NCBI RefSeq assembly: GCF_001659705.1
Contig: NZ_CP015971.1
Coordinates: 2,669,029-2,733,028 of the forward strand
Reading direction: 5' to 3'
DNA from: Arachidicoccus sp. BS20
GTDB lineage: Bacteria; Bacteroidota; Bacteroidia; Chitinophagales; Chitinophagaceae
Length of the DNA stretch: 64,000 nt
Shown here: piece by piece, positions 45,879 to 54,574 of the stretch
Layout of the letters: each line of letters starts with the position of its first letter
Numbering within the stretch: the first letter of the stretch is position 1
Made by a program: the position numbers and the translations under genes
The notes under the pieces: generated by a model
What the model saw: only the letters and a program-made list of their open reading frames with translations
Databases searched by the model: none
What the model was told of the DNA's origin: nothing

Positions 45879-47369
45879 ATGAAACTCAAATCCACTTTGG
45901 CAAAACCGTTTGCCAATTTTGTGTATAATAAAATAAAAAAAGAAATGGCTTCTGCGGTCGAAGACCAGCAAACTATTTTCTTGGAATTAATCAAAACAGC
46001 CGCTAATACTGCGTTTGGCAAAGACCATCATTTTAAAGACATTAAAAACTACGAAAATTTCGTAGATGCAGTTCCCGTCCGCGATTACGAAATGTTGAAG
46101 CCTTACATCGAACGAATTAAAAAAGGCGAGCAAAATATTTTGTGGAAAGGCAAACCTTTGTATCTCGCAAAAACGAGCGGCACTACAAGCGGTGCAAAAT
46201 ATATTCCCATTTCAAAAGAGTCGATTTCCAATCACATCAACACGGCGCGCAATGCGTTGCTTTGCTACATCGCGCAATCGAAGAATGCAGATTTTACCAA
46301 CGGCAAAATGATTTTCCTCAGCGGCTCGCCCGAACTGGACAGAATCGGCGGCATTCCTGCGGGGCGATTGAGCGGCATCGTCAATCATCATGTGCCGGCG
46401 TATTTGCGTACCAATCAACTGCCGAGTTTTGAAACCAATTGCATCGAAGACTGGGAAACCAAGCTCGATAAAATTGTGGAAGAAACCATTAATAAAGATA
46501 TGACGCTCATCAGCGGAATTCCGCCTTGGGTGCAAATGTATTTCGACAGACTCGTTGAAAAAACGGGCAAGAAAATCAAAGATATTTTTCCCGATTTTTC
46601 TGTGTTGGTTTACGGCGGCGTGAACTTTGAACCGTATAAACAAAAGTTGTTTGACACGATTGGAAAGGAAATTGATTCGATAGAATTGTTTCCCGCGTCG
46701 GAAGGATTTTTTGCTTTCCAGGATTCACAAACGGAACACGGAATGTTGCTCAATACCAATTCGGGCATTTTCTTTGAGTTTGTAAAAGCCGATGATTTTT
46801 ATAAAAAAGATGCGAAGCGCATTTCTTTAAAAGACGTTCAGTTGAATGAAAACTATGCGCTCATCATCAACAACAACGCGGGTTTGTGGGGTTATGATAT
46901 TGGCGACACCGTAAAATTTGTAAGCCTCAATCCTTACAGAATTGTTGTAACAGGAAGAATTAAACATTTTATTTCTGCCTTTGGCGAACACGTGATTGGC
47001 GAAGAAGTGGATTATGCAATTTCGGAAGCAGCGAAAAAGTTTAATGCAAAAATTACGGAGTTTACCGTTGCGCCGAAAGTGGAACAAGGCGAAGGAAAAA
47101 GTTATCACGAATGGTTTATCGAATTTGAACAACAACCGGACAATTTGCAAGCATTCGCGGAAGAAATAGATAATTTGCTGCGCAAGAAAAATGTGTATTA
47201 CGACGATTTGATTACAGGCAATATTTTGCAGAAACTAAAAATTTCGTTAGTAGAAAAAGACGGCTTTATCAACTACATGAAATCCATCGGAAAGCTCGGC
47301 GGGCAAAACAAATTGCCTCGCCTGAGCAACGACAGAAAGATTGCGGATGATTTGAAAAAGTATATTTGA
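45879..47369 (+). CDS. GH3-family acyl-acid amido synthetase-like protein
   Basis: ANL-superfamily enzyme, 496 aa from the ATG at 45879. The adenylation core contains LAKTSGTTSGAKYIPIS (ATP phosphate loop), FPASEGFFAFQD, LWGYDIGDTVKF and VTGRIKHFISAFGEHVIGEE. These match the GH3 family known from plants, where it conjugates amino acids to hormones. Bacterial homologues are common in Bacteroidota but their substrate is not known. It is probably a stand-alone gene, with the 45731 repeat upstream. Confidence 0.83.
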   Translation: MKLKSTLAKPFANFVYNKIKKEMASAVEDQQTIFLELIKTAANTAFGKDHHFKDIKNYENFVDAVPVRDYEMLKPYIERIKKGEQNILWKGKPLYLAKTSGTTSGAKYIPISKESISNHINTARNALLCYIAQSKNADFTNGKMIFLSGSPELDRIGGIPAGRLSGIVNHHVPAYLRTNQLPSFETNCIEDWETKLDKIVEETINKDMTLISGIPPWVQMYFDRLVEKTGKKIKDIFPDFSVLVYGGVNFEPYKQKLFDTIGKEIDSIELFPASEGFFAFQDSQTEHGMLLNTNSGIFFEFVKADDFYKKDAKRISLKDVQLNENYALIINNNAGLWGYDIGDTVKFVSLNPYRIVVTGRIKHFISAFGEHVIGEEVDYAISEAAKKFNAKITEFTVAPKVEQGEGKSYHEWFIEFEQQPDNLQAFAEEIDNLLRKKNVYYDDLITGNILQKLKISLVEKDGFINYMKSIGKLGGQNKLPRLSNDRKIADDLKKYI

Positions 47370-47412
47370 ATTAAGTCTGTAAAACTTTCAAACCTTGTAG
47401 AGTTGCCTTGAA

Positions 47413-48660
47413 TTACCAGTTCGGCGGATATTCGTTTATCCAGTGAAATCCGCGATTGGTTAAGGAATAATCTTTCTTTGTTTTTCTTACGGTAATAATT
47501 TTCGCAGGAAGGTTTTTTATATTGCCCGTAAAAATTACAGTGTCTTTGTTCAATGAATAATTCAGCAATGCAAATTGCGTTGAGTCTTGATTTTTCACAT
47601 CAAACAATTGCTTGGTTGTATCTATTTTTGCAGGAAGCCATTGACTTTTTTGATTATTGTGCGTAATGGAAATTCCTTCTTTATAAGCAACATATATTTT
47701 GTTCCATCCTGTAGAATCTTGTTCATTTGTATTTGCAGAAATTGTGTCTTTGTCCAGAATAAAAGTGTTGACAGTGTACACACCTTCCATCGGTATTTTA
47801 TCTTCTTTTAGTGTAAACCACAATCCTGTAATATTCGAGTAAAGAAGATAAGCTATCAGTAAAATTTTTATTGCGCGTAAACTTATCTGCATCCATTTTT
47901 TTCGTACGCGAAGTTTGTTATAGTCTAACTTTTCTGTTCTGTGTTTTACAAAGAAATTAAACAATATTTTCCATTCATAAGTCAGCATGAAAATGCACAG
48001 TAAGACAATGTGCGTTGAAAATATTTTTACAGGAACATCGTACATGAAATTCAGCAGCGCAACATTCAGCATCACAGTCATGGAAAACAATGAACCGAAT
48101 GTTTTGGTCTTTCTGAAAAGCAACAATGCGCCGCCGATACATTCCAGCAGACCCGAAACAAAAGTATATGTGCGTGATGCTCCCATGAATGTCCACACCA
48201 TGCCCATCGGCGACATATCGCCCACTTTTTCTTCTAATCTGTAATAACCGTTTCCGGGAAATTGCCCGTTGAAAATTTTTGCAAAGCCATAGCTCAGCAT
48301 TGTATAAGCAACATAATATCGGGCAATTACAATTGTGAACAAATACAGTTGCCGATAGGTTTTTCTTTTATGGTCTGTAATAAGAATAATAAGACTTATG
48401 AAACAGGAAATAATGATGTTTACAAAAACCAAAACATAATCATAAGTTGTATCACCGCTTCCTGTGCGTTCAATTTTGTGCAGGTCTTTTATATGCAGAA
48501 ATGTTTTACCGACCCATACAATGAATTTTTCATAAAACGGCATCGAAGGAATAAACTGTGAAAACGCAATGAAGATAAAAACATATACAATAGCCCACAG
48601 ATTAAAGAACTTTTTAAGCTGCCCGTCTCGCCGTAATGCAGTTGCAGATTGATTTTCCAT
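47413..48660 (-). CDS. DoxX-like polytopic membrane protein, unknown role
   Basis: 415 aa with about seven membrane helices, then a soluble C-terminal domain of about 130 residues rich in beta strands. The helix with YYVAYTMLSYGFAKIFNGQF followed by MGASRTYTFVSGLLECIGGAL resembles a DoxX-type quinone-linked core. The C-terminal domain, with DTISANTNEQDSTGWNKIYV, faces either side of the membrane. It is a Bacteroidota hypothetical family, and the call is by topology only. Confidence 0.65.
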   Translation of the reverse strand: MENQSATALRRDGQLKKFFNLWAIVYVFIFIAFSQFIPSMPFYEKFIVWVGKTFLHIKDLHKIERTGSGDTTYDYVLVFVNIIISCFISLIILITDHKRKTYRQLYLFTIVIARYYVAYTMLSYGFAKIFNGQFPGNGYYRLEEKVGDMSPMGMVWTFMGASRTYTFVSGLLECIGGALLLFRKTKTFGSLFSMTVMLNVALLNFMYDVPVKIFSTHIVLLCIFMLTYEWKILFNFFVKHRTEKLDYNKLRVRKKWMQISLRAIKILLIAYLLYSNITGLWFTLKEDKIPMEGVYTVNTFILDKDTISANTNEQDSTGWNKIYVAYKEGISITHNNQKSQWLPAKIDTTKQLFDVKNQDSTQFALLNYSLNKDTVIFTGNIKNLPAKIITVRKTKKDYSLTNRGFHWINEYPPNW

Positions 48661-48709
48661 AAACCATCATTTTATTAAAGATAACAATTGGATTTTATAG
48701 TAAACAAAA

Positions 48710-48741
48710 AAGATGATTGATTTTTGAAAGACAATCATCTT
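48710..48741 (-). terminator. Rho-independent terminator after metF
   Basis: Perfect stem AAGATGATTG / CAATCATCTT with a 12-nt loop. On the minus strand TTTTG follows. It lies 69 bp past the metF stop. Confidence 0.83.
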
Positions 48742-48810
48742 CGTTACCCACAGTTATTCTTTTATATAAATGATGTTTTTAAAGAAAAGGTTGCATCAGT
48801 GGAAAAATAT

Positions 48811-49764
48811 TTACACAATTTCCTTCACAACATTATAAATTGTTTGCGGTTTGCCCAATGTATAAAAATGCAGCACGGGCACACCGAATGCTTTAAGTTC
48901 TTTGCATTGTTGCACAAGCCATTCAATGCCTATTTTTTCTGCATCTGCATCGTTGGTCGTTTGCAAAATGGCATTGGATAAATCGTGTGGAATTTCTACA
49001 TTAAATATTTTCGGGAGCACAGAAAGCTGTTTCTTGTTTATCAGGGGTTTCAGTCCCGGAATAATCGGAATATTGATGCCGAGCGACTTACAGTCTTCTA
49101 CAAACTTGAAAAACTTTTTGTTGTCGAAAAACATTTGCGTCATTATATAATCTGCGCCTGCATCTGCTTTTTCTTTCAATCGCTGCAAATCTTCTTCATA
49201 GCTTTTGGCTTCAAAATGCGTTTCGGGATAGCCGGCAACGCCCGCGCAAAAATCTGTTTTTCCGCCTTCAATTATTTCATCGTCCAGATAAATTCCTCTA
49301 TTCAGATTTTTTACTTGTTTTAGCAAATCAATCGCGTAGCGGTGCCCGCCTATTTCAGGTTCAAAATGCGTTTCGTTTTTTGCCGCATCGCCGCGCAATA
49401 CCAATACGTTTCTGATGCCAAGAAAATTCAAATCAATGAGAGCATCTTCCGTATCGCTTTTGGTAAAGCCGCCGCAAATGATGTGCGGTGCAGCATCCAC
49501 CTGGTAATGATTCATAATAGCTGCACAAATGCCTACCGTTCCGGGACGTTTACGCACGGCAACTTTTTCAAAAGTTCCGTCGTTGCGTTTTTTTATCATC
49601 GTATCTGCTCGATGATAAGTAACATTTATCCATGACGGTTTGAACTCCATCAACGGATTCAGATGATTGTATATGGATGAAATATCTTTGCCTTTGAGCG
49701 GCGGCAATATTTCAAAGGAAATCAAAGTGTCTTTGGCTTGTTGTATATGTTCCGTAATCTTCAT
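48811..49764 (-). CDS. metF: Methylenetetrahydrofolate reductase [NAD(P)H]
   Basis: FAD-dependent reduction of 5,10-methylene-THF to 5-methyl-THF for methionine synthesis; 317 aa. Family motifs are SFEILPPLKG (catalytic Glu; FE near residue 18), NVTYHRAD, HIICGGFTKSD, IRNVLVLRGD, DYIMTQMFFD and IPIIPGLKP. No upstream SAM riboswitch or metH is visible in the window. Confidence 0.95.
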   Translation of the reverse strand: MKITEHIQQAKDTLISFEILPPLKGKDISSIYNHLNPLMEFKPSWINVTYHRADTMIKKRNDGTFEKVAVRKRPGTVGICAAIMNHYQVDAAPHIICGGFTKSDTEDALIDLNFLGIRNVLVLRGDAAKNETHFEPEIGGHRYAIDLLKQVKNLNRGIYLDDEIIEGGKTDFCAGVAGYPETHFEAKSYEEDLQRLKEKADAGADYIMTQMFFDNKKFFKFVEDCKSLGINIPIIPGLKPLINKKQLSVLPKIFNVEIPHDLSNAILQTTNDADAEKIGIEWLVQQCKELKAFGVPVLHFYTLGKPQTIYNVVKEIV

Positions 49765-49826
49765 TCTGCGTGTTTCCTTAAAAGTTTTGCAATATTAATC
49801 ATTGAAGAGGAATATCGACAAAAAGA

Positions 49827-49847
49827 AACCCGAACATTGTTCGGGTT
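49827..49847 (-). terminator. Rho-independent terminator after the coiled-coil gene
   Basis: Stem AACCCGAAC / GTTCGGGTT with a 3-nt loop. On the minus strand TTCTTTTTG follows. It lies 31 bp past the stop of the gene ending at 49879. Confidence 0.85.
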
Positions 49848-49878
49848 CACTGAATTAATGCCGTAAAATATAAGTTTT

Positions 49879-50868
49879 TTACAATCCTAAGAAACCTGAT
49901 TTTTTCAGGGTTTTCACGCCCTCTCCTATTTTGTAGCCGTTGTTATATACTTCTATTTTGTAGTCTCCGGCTTGGAAACGGCTGCCCATACTCCAGTCAA
50001 AAGATACTTTTTGTTTTTGTCCCTGTGTATAATTGATGGATTGTAAATTGGTGTAAACTTTTTGTCCGTCTTCCCGGGTCTGGAATGTGCCGCTTCCCTG
50101 CGACGGAATTGAAATTACACGACCGTCCGGACCGGTAATAATCACATACAAGTCTTTTGGTCCGCTGGGTGCAATTTTGTTTTCATCGATTGTGAAAAAT
50201 ACACGCAACAAGTCGGCTTTCTTTGCTTTTGTGGTTTCATCGCCTTTTGCATTGATGGCTTCTACGCCAAAGTTCGACGCGTGCAATGTAGAGGCTTCAT
50301 CTATAATTCTTTGGTTTTCTGCCGCTGCAGCTTGCAGGCTGTCCGATACGGTTTTGTTTTGCACAATCAATGTATCTCTTTGCGAGGCAAGTACATGATT
50401 ATTCGCCGTAAGTGTATCGTTTTGTTTTTGCAATGCTGCTATTTGTGTGTACAAATCGTTTACTTTTCCATTAAGCTGGTCAATCAGGTTTTTTGCGCGT
50501 GTCAAATCGCCATTATCTTCTTTACGGATTTGTTCAATTTTTGCTTTCAGGTTATCAATTTCCGATTTTTGTTGTGCCAGCGTTCCCTGCAATTGCGTAT
50601 TGCTTCCGGTAAGCGAATCCATTCTTCGCAATGCGTCGTTGTACTCTACCTGAATGGCTTCTTTTGCAGAATCCGAATTTGTTTTTTGCAATTGAAGTCC
50701 TGCAATTTCTTGATTGGATTTGCTATGGTCATAAATAATATAACCCCATGTTAGCAACAGCAGCGCAATTAAGATACCGTAAATCAATTTACGGTTGTCT
50801 TTCGGAGGTTTGTTTTGTGGCGCATCCGATTCTTGCGGAGTTGCCGATGGATAATTTGTGTATGCCAT
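49879..50868 (-). CDS. Membrane-anchored coiled-coil protein
   Basis: Unrecognised, 329 aa. A Pro/Gln-rich cytoplasmic tail of about 25 residues precedes one membrane helix (LIYGILIALLLLTWGYIIY, about 28-46). A long coiled coil follows (about 50-190, heptad-rich with many Gln, Asn and Lys), then a C-terminal beta domain (PSGPKDLYVIITGPDGRVIS, KIEVYNNGYKIGEG). The protein likely spans the periplasm as a rod. The function is unknown; it could be an envelope spacer or cell-division/shape accessory. It is divergent from the exonuclease gene. Confidence 0.75.
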   Translation of the reverse strand: MAYTNYPSATPQESDAPQNKPPKDNRKLIYGILIALLLLTWGYIIYDHSKSNQEIAGLQLQKTNSDSAKEAIQVEYNDALRRMDSLTGSNTQLQGTLAQQKSEIDNLKAKIEQIRKEDNGDLTRAKNLIDQLNGKVNDLYTQIAALQKQNDTLTANNHVLASQRDTLIVQNKTVSDSLQAAAAENQRIIDEASTLHASNFGVEAINAKGDETTKAKKADLLRVFFTIDENKIAPSGPKDLYVIITGPDGRVISIPSQGSGTFQTREDGQKVYTNLQSINYTQGQKQKVSFDWSMGSRFQAGDYKIEVYNNGYKIGEGVKTLKKSGFLGL

Positions 50869-50906
50869 GAATATTTAATTTAACTTTAGTGAATAAAAAA
50901 CTTTTT

Positions 50907-51626
50907 ATGGAGCATATTTTGTCTCAATTGTTGTTTATCGATATTGAAACCGTTCCGCAATTTCCGGTTTTTGAACAAATGCCGGAAAATTGGCAACGGT
51001 TATTCGCCGAAAAAATGACTAAAACTATGCCAGAATCACAAAGCATAGAACCAATTTATAATGAAAAAGCCGGTATTTTGGCTGAGTTTGGAAAAATCAT
51101 TTGCATTTCGCTTGGTTATTTTTTTGAAAATGAAAATAAAGAACCTACGCTCAAAGTTAAAAACATTTTCGGCGACAACGAAGCTGATATACTGAATGAA
51201 TTTGTTTTGACAGTTCAAAAATTCAAGCACAAGTTTAAGGATTTTCAGTTTGCCGGGCACAACATCCGCGAGTTTGATATTCCGTACATCAGCCGAAGAT
51301 TGTTGATTAACCAAATTCCGTTGCCCGATTTTCTGCCGGATGCCGGCGCAAAACCTTGGGAAGTAAAAATGTTCGACACATTGCAATACTGGAAATTCGG
51401 CGATTATAAAAATTATATTTCGCTGCATTTATTGGCAAATGTTTTAGGCGTTCCTACGCCGAAAGATGATATTTCCGGCAAAGATGTGCAGCGTGTTTAT
51501 TACGAAGAAAATGATTTGCCGCGCATCGCAAAATATTGCGCGAAAGACGTTGCGGCTGTGGCAAATGTTTATCTTCGATTAAATCAATTGCCTTTGCTGA
51601 AGGAAGAGAATGTGGTAGTTGATTGA
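50907..51626 (+). CDS. DEDD-type 3'-5' exonuclease (predicted PolB-like exonuclease)
   Basis: 239 aa from the ATG at 50907 (MEHILSQLLFIDIETV). DnaQ-like RNase H fold: ExoI FIDIET, ExoII AGHNIREFDIPYISRR (Asp), ExoIII YCAKDVAAVANVY (Tyr and Asp). The central DISGKDVQRVYYEE segment is typical of the bacterial group annotated as predicted PolB-type exonuclease. It is a single-domain DNA or RNA nuclease with no polymerase attached. It is followed by a terminator. Confidence 0.85.
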   Translation: MEHILSQLLFIDIETVPQFPVFEQMPENWQRLFAEKMTKTMPESQSIEPIYNEKAGILAEFGKIICISLGYFFENENKEPTLKVKNIFGDNEADILNEFVLTVQKFKHKFKDFQFAGHNIREFDIPYISRRLLINQIPLPDFLPDAGAKPWEVKMFDTLQYWKFGDYKNYISLHLLANVLGVPTPKDDISGKDVQRVYYEENDLPRIAKYCAKDVAAVANVYLRLNQLPLLKEENVVVD

Positions 51627-51655
51627 AGAAATGTATGAGTTGGCGCTTTATTGCT

Positions 51656-51679
51656 GTGTGAAGCGTCGTCGCTTCACAC
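51656..51679 (+). terminator. Rho-independent terminator after the exonuclease gene
   Basis: Stem GTGTGAAGC / GCTTCACAC with a 6-nt loop, then TAAAATTTTTT on the plus strand. It lies 29 bp past the stop. Confidence 0.87.
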
Positions 51680-51730
51680 TAAAATTTTTTCACTTCATAG
51701 CGACAATCGGCAGGAACCGATAAAATAAAA

Positions 51731-51754
51731 ATGCGCGGCGAAGACGCCACGCAT
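51731..51754 (-). terminator. Rho-independent terminator after alaS
   Basis: Stem ATGCGTGGCG / CGCCGCGCAT on the minus strand, with a single U-G wobble, TCTT loop and TTTTTATTTTA tail. It lies 26 bp past the alaS stop. Together with the hairpin at 51656 it separates the two convergent genes. Confidence 0.85.
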
Positions 51755-51780
51755 AGCAACAATATTTTCAAACTGCGGAA

Positions 51781-54426
51781 TTATACAATCAAATTTTTAA
51801 CCGCTTCAATCACTTGAGCCAGATTGCTCGCATCTTGTCCGCCTGCGGTTGCTAAAGTTTTTTGCCCGCCGCCGCCGCCTTTTATTAAAGGGGCAATATT
51901 TTCTTTGATGATTTTTGCTGCATCGAGGTTCAAAGCAGTTACAACAGTTTCGCTGATACCAACAGCTACAAACGGCTTGCCGCCAATGTTTGCGCCGAGA
52001 ACGGCAACATAATCGCGCAGATTATTTTTTAAATCCAATGCTAATTTTTTCAAAGCATCGGCGTTGCTTACTTCTATTACGGAGCCGATAAAGCTGATGG
52101 CAAATTCTTGTCCGTGCTGTGTTTTTACATTCAACAATTCATCTTTCTGCAACAGTTCATTTCTTATGCCTACCAATTGGCGCGCCTCAAGGTTTTCTAT
52201 TCTTTTTCCCAAAACCGATTTTTCTTCCTGCAATTTCTCAATCGCTTTTATGGGTTCTTTGGTTTTTAATAATTCGGAAATGATTTTTACCTGTTCCGTT
52301 TTTTCCGAAACATATTGAAAAGCTGCTTCGCCTGTCAATGCTTCGATACGCCGGACGCCTGCCGCTACGGCGCTTTCAGCCGTTATTTTAAACAAACCGA
52401 TTTGTCCCGTAAAGCCAACGTGTGTGCCGCCGCAAAGCTCTATGGAAAAGTTCGGGTCAATCATTACTACGCGCACAACATCGCCGTATTTTTCGCCGAA
52501 CAACGCCATAGCGCCGAGTTTGAGCGCTTCGTCTTTCGGCATTTCTTTGATAACGACAGGAATATTTTCGCGGATTTTTGCATTCACAATTGTTTCCGCT
52601 TTACGCAATTCTTCGTCTGTAATTTTTGCAAAATGCGATACATCAAAACGCAGCAAATCAGGACTGACCAATGAACCTTTTTGATTGACGTGCTTGCCCA
52701 ACACTTCTTTCAAAGCCGCGTGCAGCAAGTGCGTTGCGGAATGATTCAAAGTTATTTGCAAACGACGTCCCGCATTCACTTTTGCAACAACGGGGAAATT
52801 AAAATCACTTACAATTTTATCGGCAAAATGAATGATTTCGCCATTTTCTTTCTTCGTATCAATAATTTTTAATTCTTCATTATTAATTATTAATTGCCCA
52901 ACATCGCCCACTTGTCCGCCGCTTTCGGCATAGAACGGCGTTTGTTCCAAAACAATTTGGAATTGCTCTTTGTTTTTCGATTTTACTTTGCGGTATTTGA
53001 CAACTTTGGTTTCAGTTTCCAAATTGTCATAGCCGATGAAAGAAGTTTTGGCAACTTCATTTATCGTAATCCAATCTTCTGTATCTATTGCCGTTGCTGC
53101 GCGCGAGCGATTTTTTTGTTGTTGCATTTCTTGATTGAAACCATCTTCATCAACAGACAAGTTATTTTCTGATGCAATCAGTCTTGTTAAATCAATCGGG
53201 AAGCCGTAAGTGTCGTAAAGTTCAAACGCATCTTTTCCATTGATTTGATTGACGGTTTTTTCAGCAGATATTAATTCATCAATTCTTTTCAAACCTCTGT
53301 CCAATGTTCTCAAAAAAGCATCTTCTTCTTCTTTAATTACTTTCGTTACAAAATCTTGCTGCGCTTTTAATTCGGGAAAAACATGCTCAAATTGCTGCGC
53401 AATGTGCGGAATCAACTGAAACAACAACGGCGTTTTATAATCAAGATAAGAAAAATAATAACGCACCGCACGGCGCAAAATTCTACGAATCACATAGCCT
53501 GCGCCTGTGTTTGACGGAAGTTGTCCGTCAGAAATTGTAAATGCAATGGCACGAATATGGTCGGCTAAAACGCGGAAAGCCACATCTTGTTTGCTGTCGC
53601 TGAAAGCGTATGTTTTATTTACAATTTTTTCAATTTCGCTGATTGTTCCCGTAAAAACATCGGTGTCGTAATTGCTTTGTTTGCCTTGCAACACGCGCAC
53701 CAAACGCTCAAACCCCATTCCCGTATCCACGTGTTTTGCCGGCAGGTTTTGCAGCGAACCGTCTTTCAAACGATTGAATTGCATAAACACATTGTTCCAG
53801 ATTTCAATCACTTGCGGATGGTCGGCATTGACTAAAGTTTTTCCGTCAATTTGTTTTCGTTCTTCTTCGGAGCGGCAATCCACGTGGATTTCGGAGCAAG
53901 GTCCGCAAGGTCCTGTGTCGCCCATTTCCCAAAAATTGTCTTTCTTATTGCCTTTTAAAATGCGGTCTTCGGCAATGTGTTTTTTCCATTCGTTGTATGC
54001 TTCTTCGTCGAAAGGCAAACCTTCTTTTTCATCACCTTCAAAAACGGTTACGTACAGTTTGTCCTGAGGAATTTTATAAACTTCCGTCAGCAATTCCCAG
54101 CTCCACGCAATGGCTTCTTTTTTGAAATAATCGCCAAAGCTCCAGTTGCCGAGCATTTCAAACATGGTGTGATGATATGTGTCCACGCCCACTTCTTCCA
54201 AATCATTATGCTTACCGCTTACACGCAGGCATTTTTGTGTATCCGCAACGCGCTTGTGTTCGGGCGTTTTATTACCCAAAAAATAATCTTTGAATTGATT
54301 CATACCCGCGTTGGTAAACAAAAGCGTCGGGTCGTTTTTAATCACGATGGGCGCGCTGGGAACAATTGTATGCCCTTTCGATTTGAAAAAATCTAAAAAT
54401 GCCTGACGTATTTCGGAAGAAGTCAT
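51781..54426 (-). CDS. alaS: Alanyl-tRNA synthetase
   Basis: Class II synthetase, 881 aa. The catalytic core begins MTSSEIRQAFLDFFKSKGHT; GNWSFGDYFKKEAIAW and DTGMGFERLVRVLQG follow. The editing domain zinc site is HSATHLLHAALKEVLGKHV together with CGGTHVG. The C-Ala tail is GGGGQKTLATAGGQD. Length matches the family. In the linker before the editing domain, residues LIINNEELKIID are encoded by very AT-rich repeat-like DNA, but the family length is kept. Confidence 0.98.
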   Translation of the reverse strand: MTSSEIRQAFLDFFKSKGHTIVPSAPIVIKNDPTLLFTNAGMNQFKDYFLGNKTPEHKRVADTQKCLRVSGKHNDLEEVGVDTYHHTMFEMLGNWSFGDYFKKEAIAWSWELLTEVYKIPQDKLYVTVFEGDEKEGLPFDEEAYNEWKKHIAEDRILKGNKKDNFWEMGDTGPCGPCSEIHVDCRSEEERKQIDGKTLVNADHPQVIEIWNNVFMQFNRLKDGSLQNLPAKHVDTGMGFERLVRVLQGKQSNYDTDVFTGTISEIEKIVNKTYAFSDSKQDVAFRVLADHIRAIAFTISDGQLPSNTGAGYVIRRILRRAVRYYFSYLDYKTPLLFQLIPHIAQQFEHVFPELKAQQDFVTKVIKEEEDAFLRTLDRGLKRIDELISAEKTVNQINGKDAFELYDTYGFPIDLTRLIASENNLSVDEDGFNQEMQQQKNRSRAATAIDTEDWITINEVAKTSFIGYDNLETETKVVKYRKVKSKNKEQFQIVLEQTPFYAESGGQVGDVGQLIINNEELKIIDTKKENGEIIHFADKIVSDFNFPVVAKVNAGRRLQITLNHSATHLLHAALKEVLGKHVNQKGSLVSPDLLRFDVSHFAKITDEELRKAETIVNAKIRENIPVVIKEMPKDEALKLGAMALFGEKYGDVVRVVMIDPNFSIELCGGTHVGFTGQIGLFKITAESAVAAGVRRIEALTGEAAFQYVSEKTEQVKIISELLKTKEPIKAIEKLQEEKSVLGKRIENLEARQLVGIRNELLQKDELLNVKTQHGQEFAISFIGSVIEVSNADALKKLALDLKNNLRDYVAVLGANIGGKPFVAVGISETVVTALNLDAAKIIKENIAPLIKGGGGGQKTLATAGGQDASNLAQVIEAVKNLIV

Positions 54427-54574
54427 GTAAAATATTTTGTGCGGCGAAGTTAATTAATTAAGCACAAGTTGTGCGTTTGAAAAATACAAATAACAGCATC
54501 TTTCGCAACGATATTTTATAAAACCGTTGTGTTTGCCGAAACAATAATAAGAAGACCCGAATCGCTTTTTTGGG

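Noticed and set aside
48765-49764. SAM riboswitch for metF
   Set aside because: The upstream sequence is short and shows no conserved riboswitch core.
52861-52899. AT-rich repeat-like DNA inside alaS encoding LIINNEELKIID
   Set aside because: It resembles small mobile palindromes of Bacteroidota, but the synthetase keeps its usual length there, so an insertion is not supported.
53877-53890. A third CACGTG palindrome (AATCCACGTGGATT) inside alaS
   Set aside because: It differs from the parS consensus at two positions in each arm and lies in coding sequence for conserved residues, so I do not call it parS.
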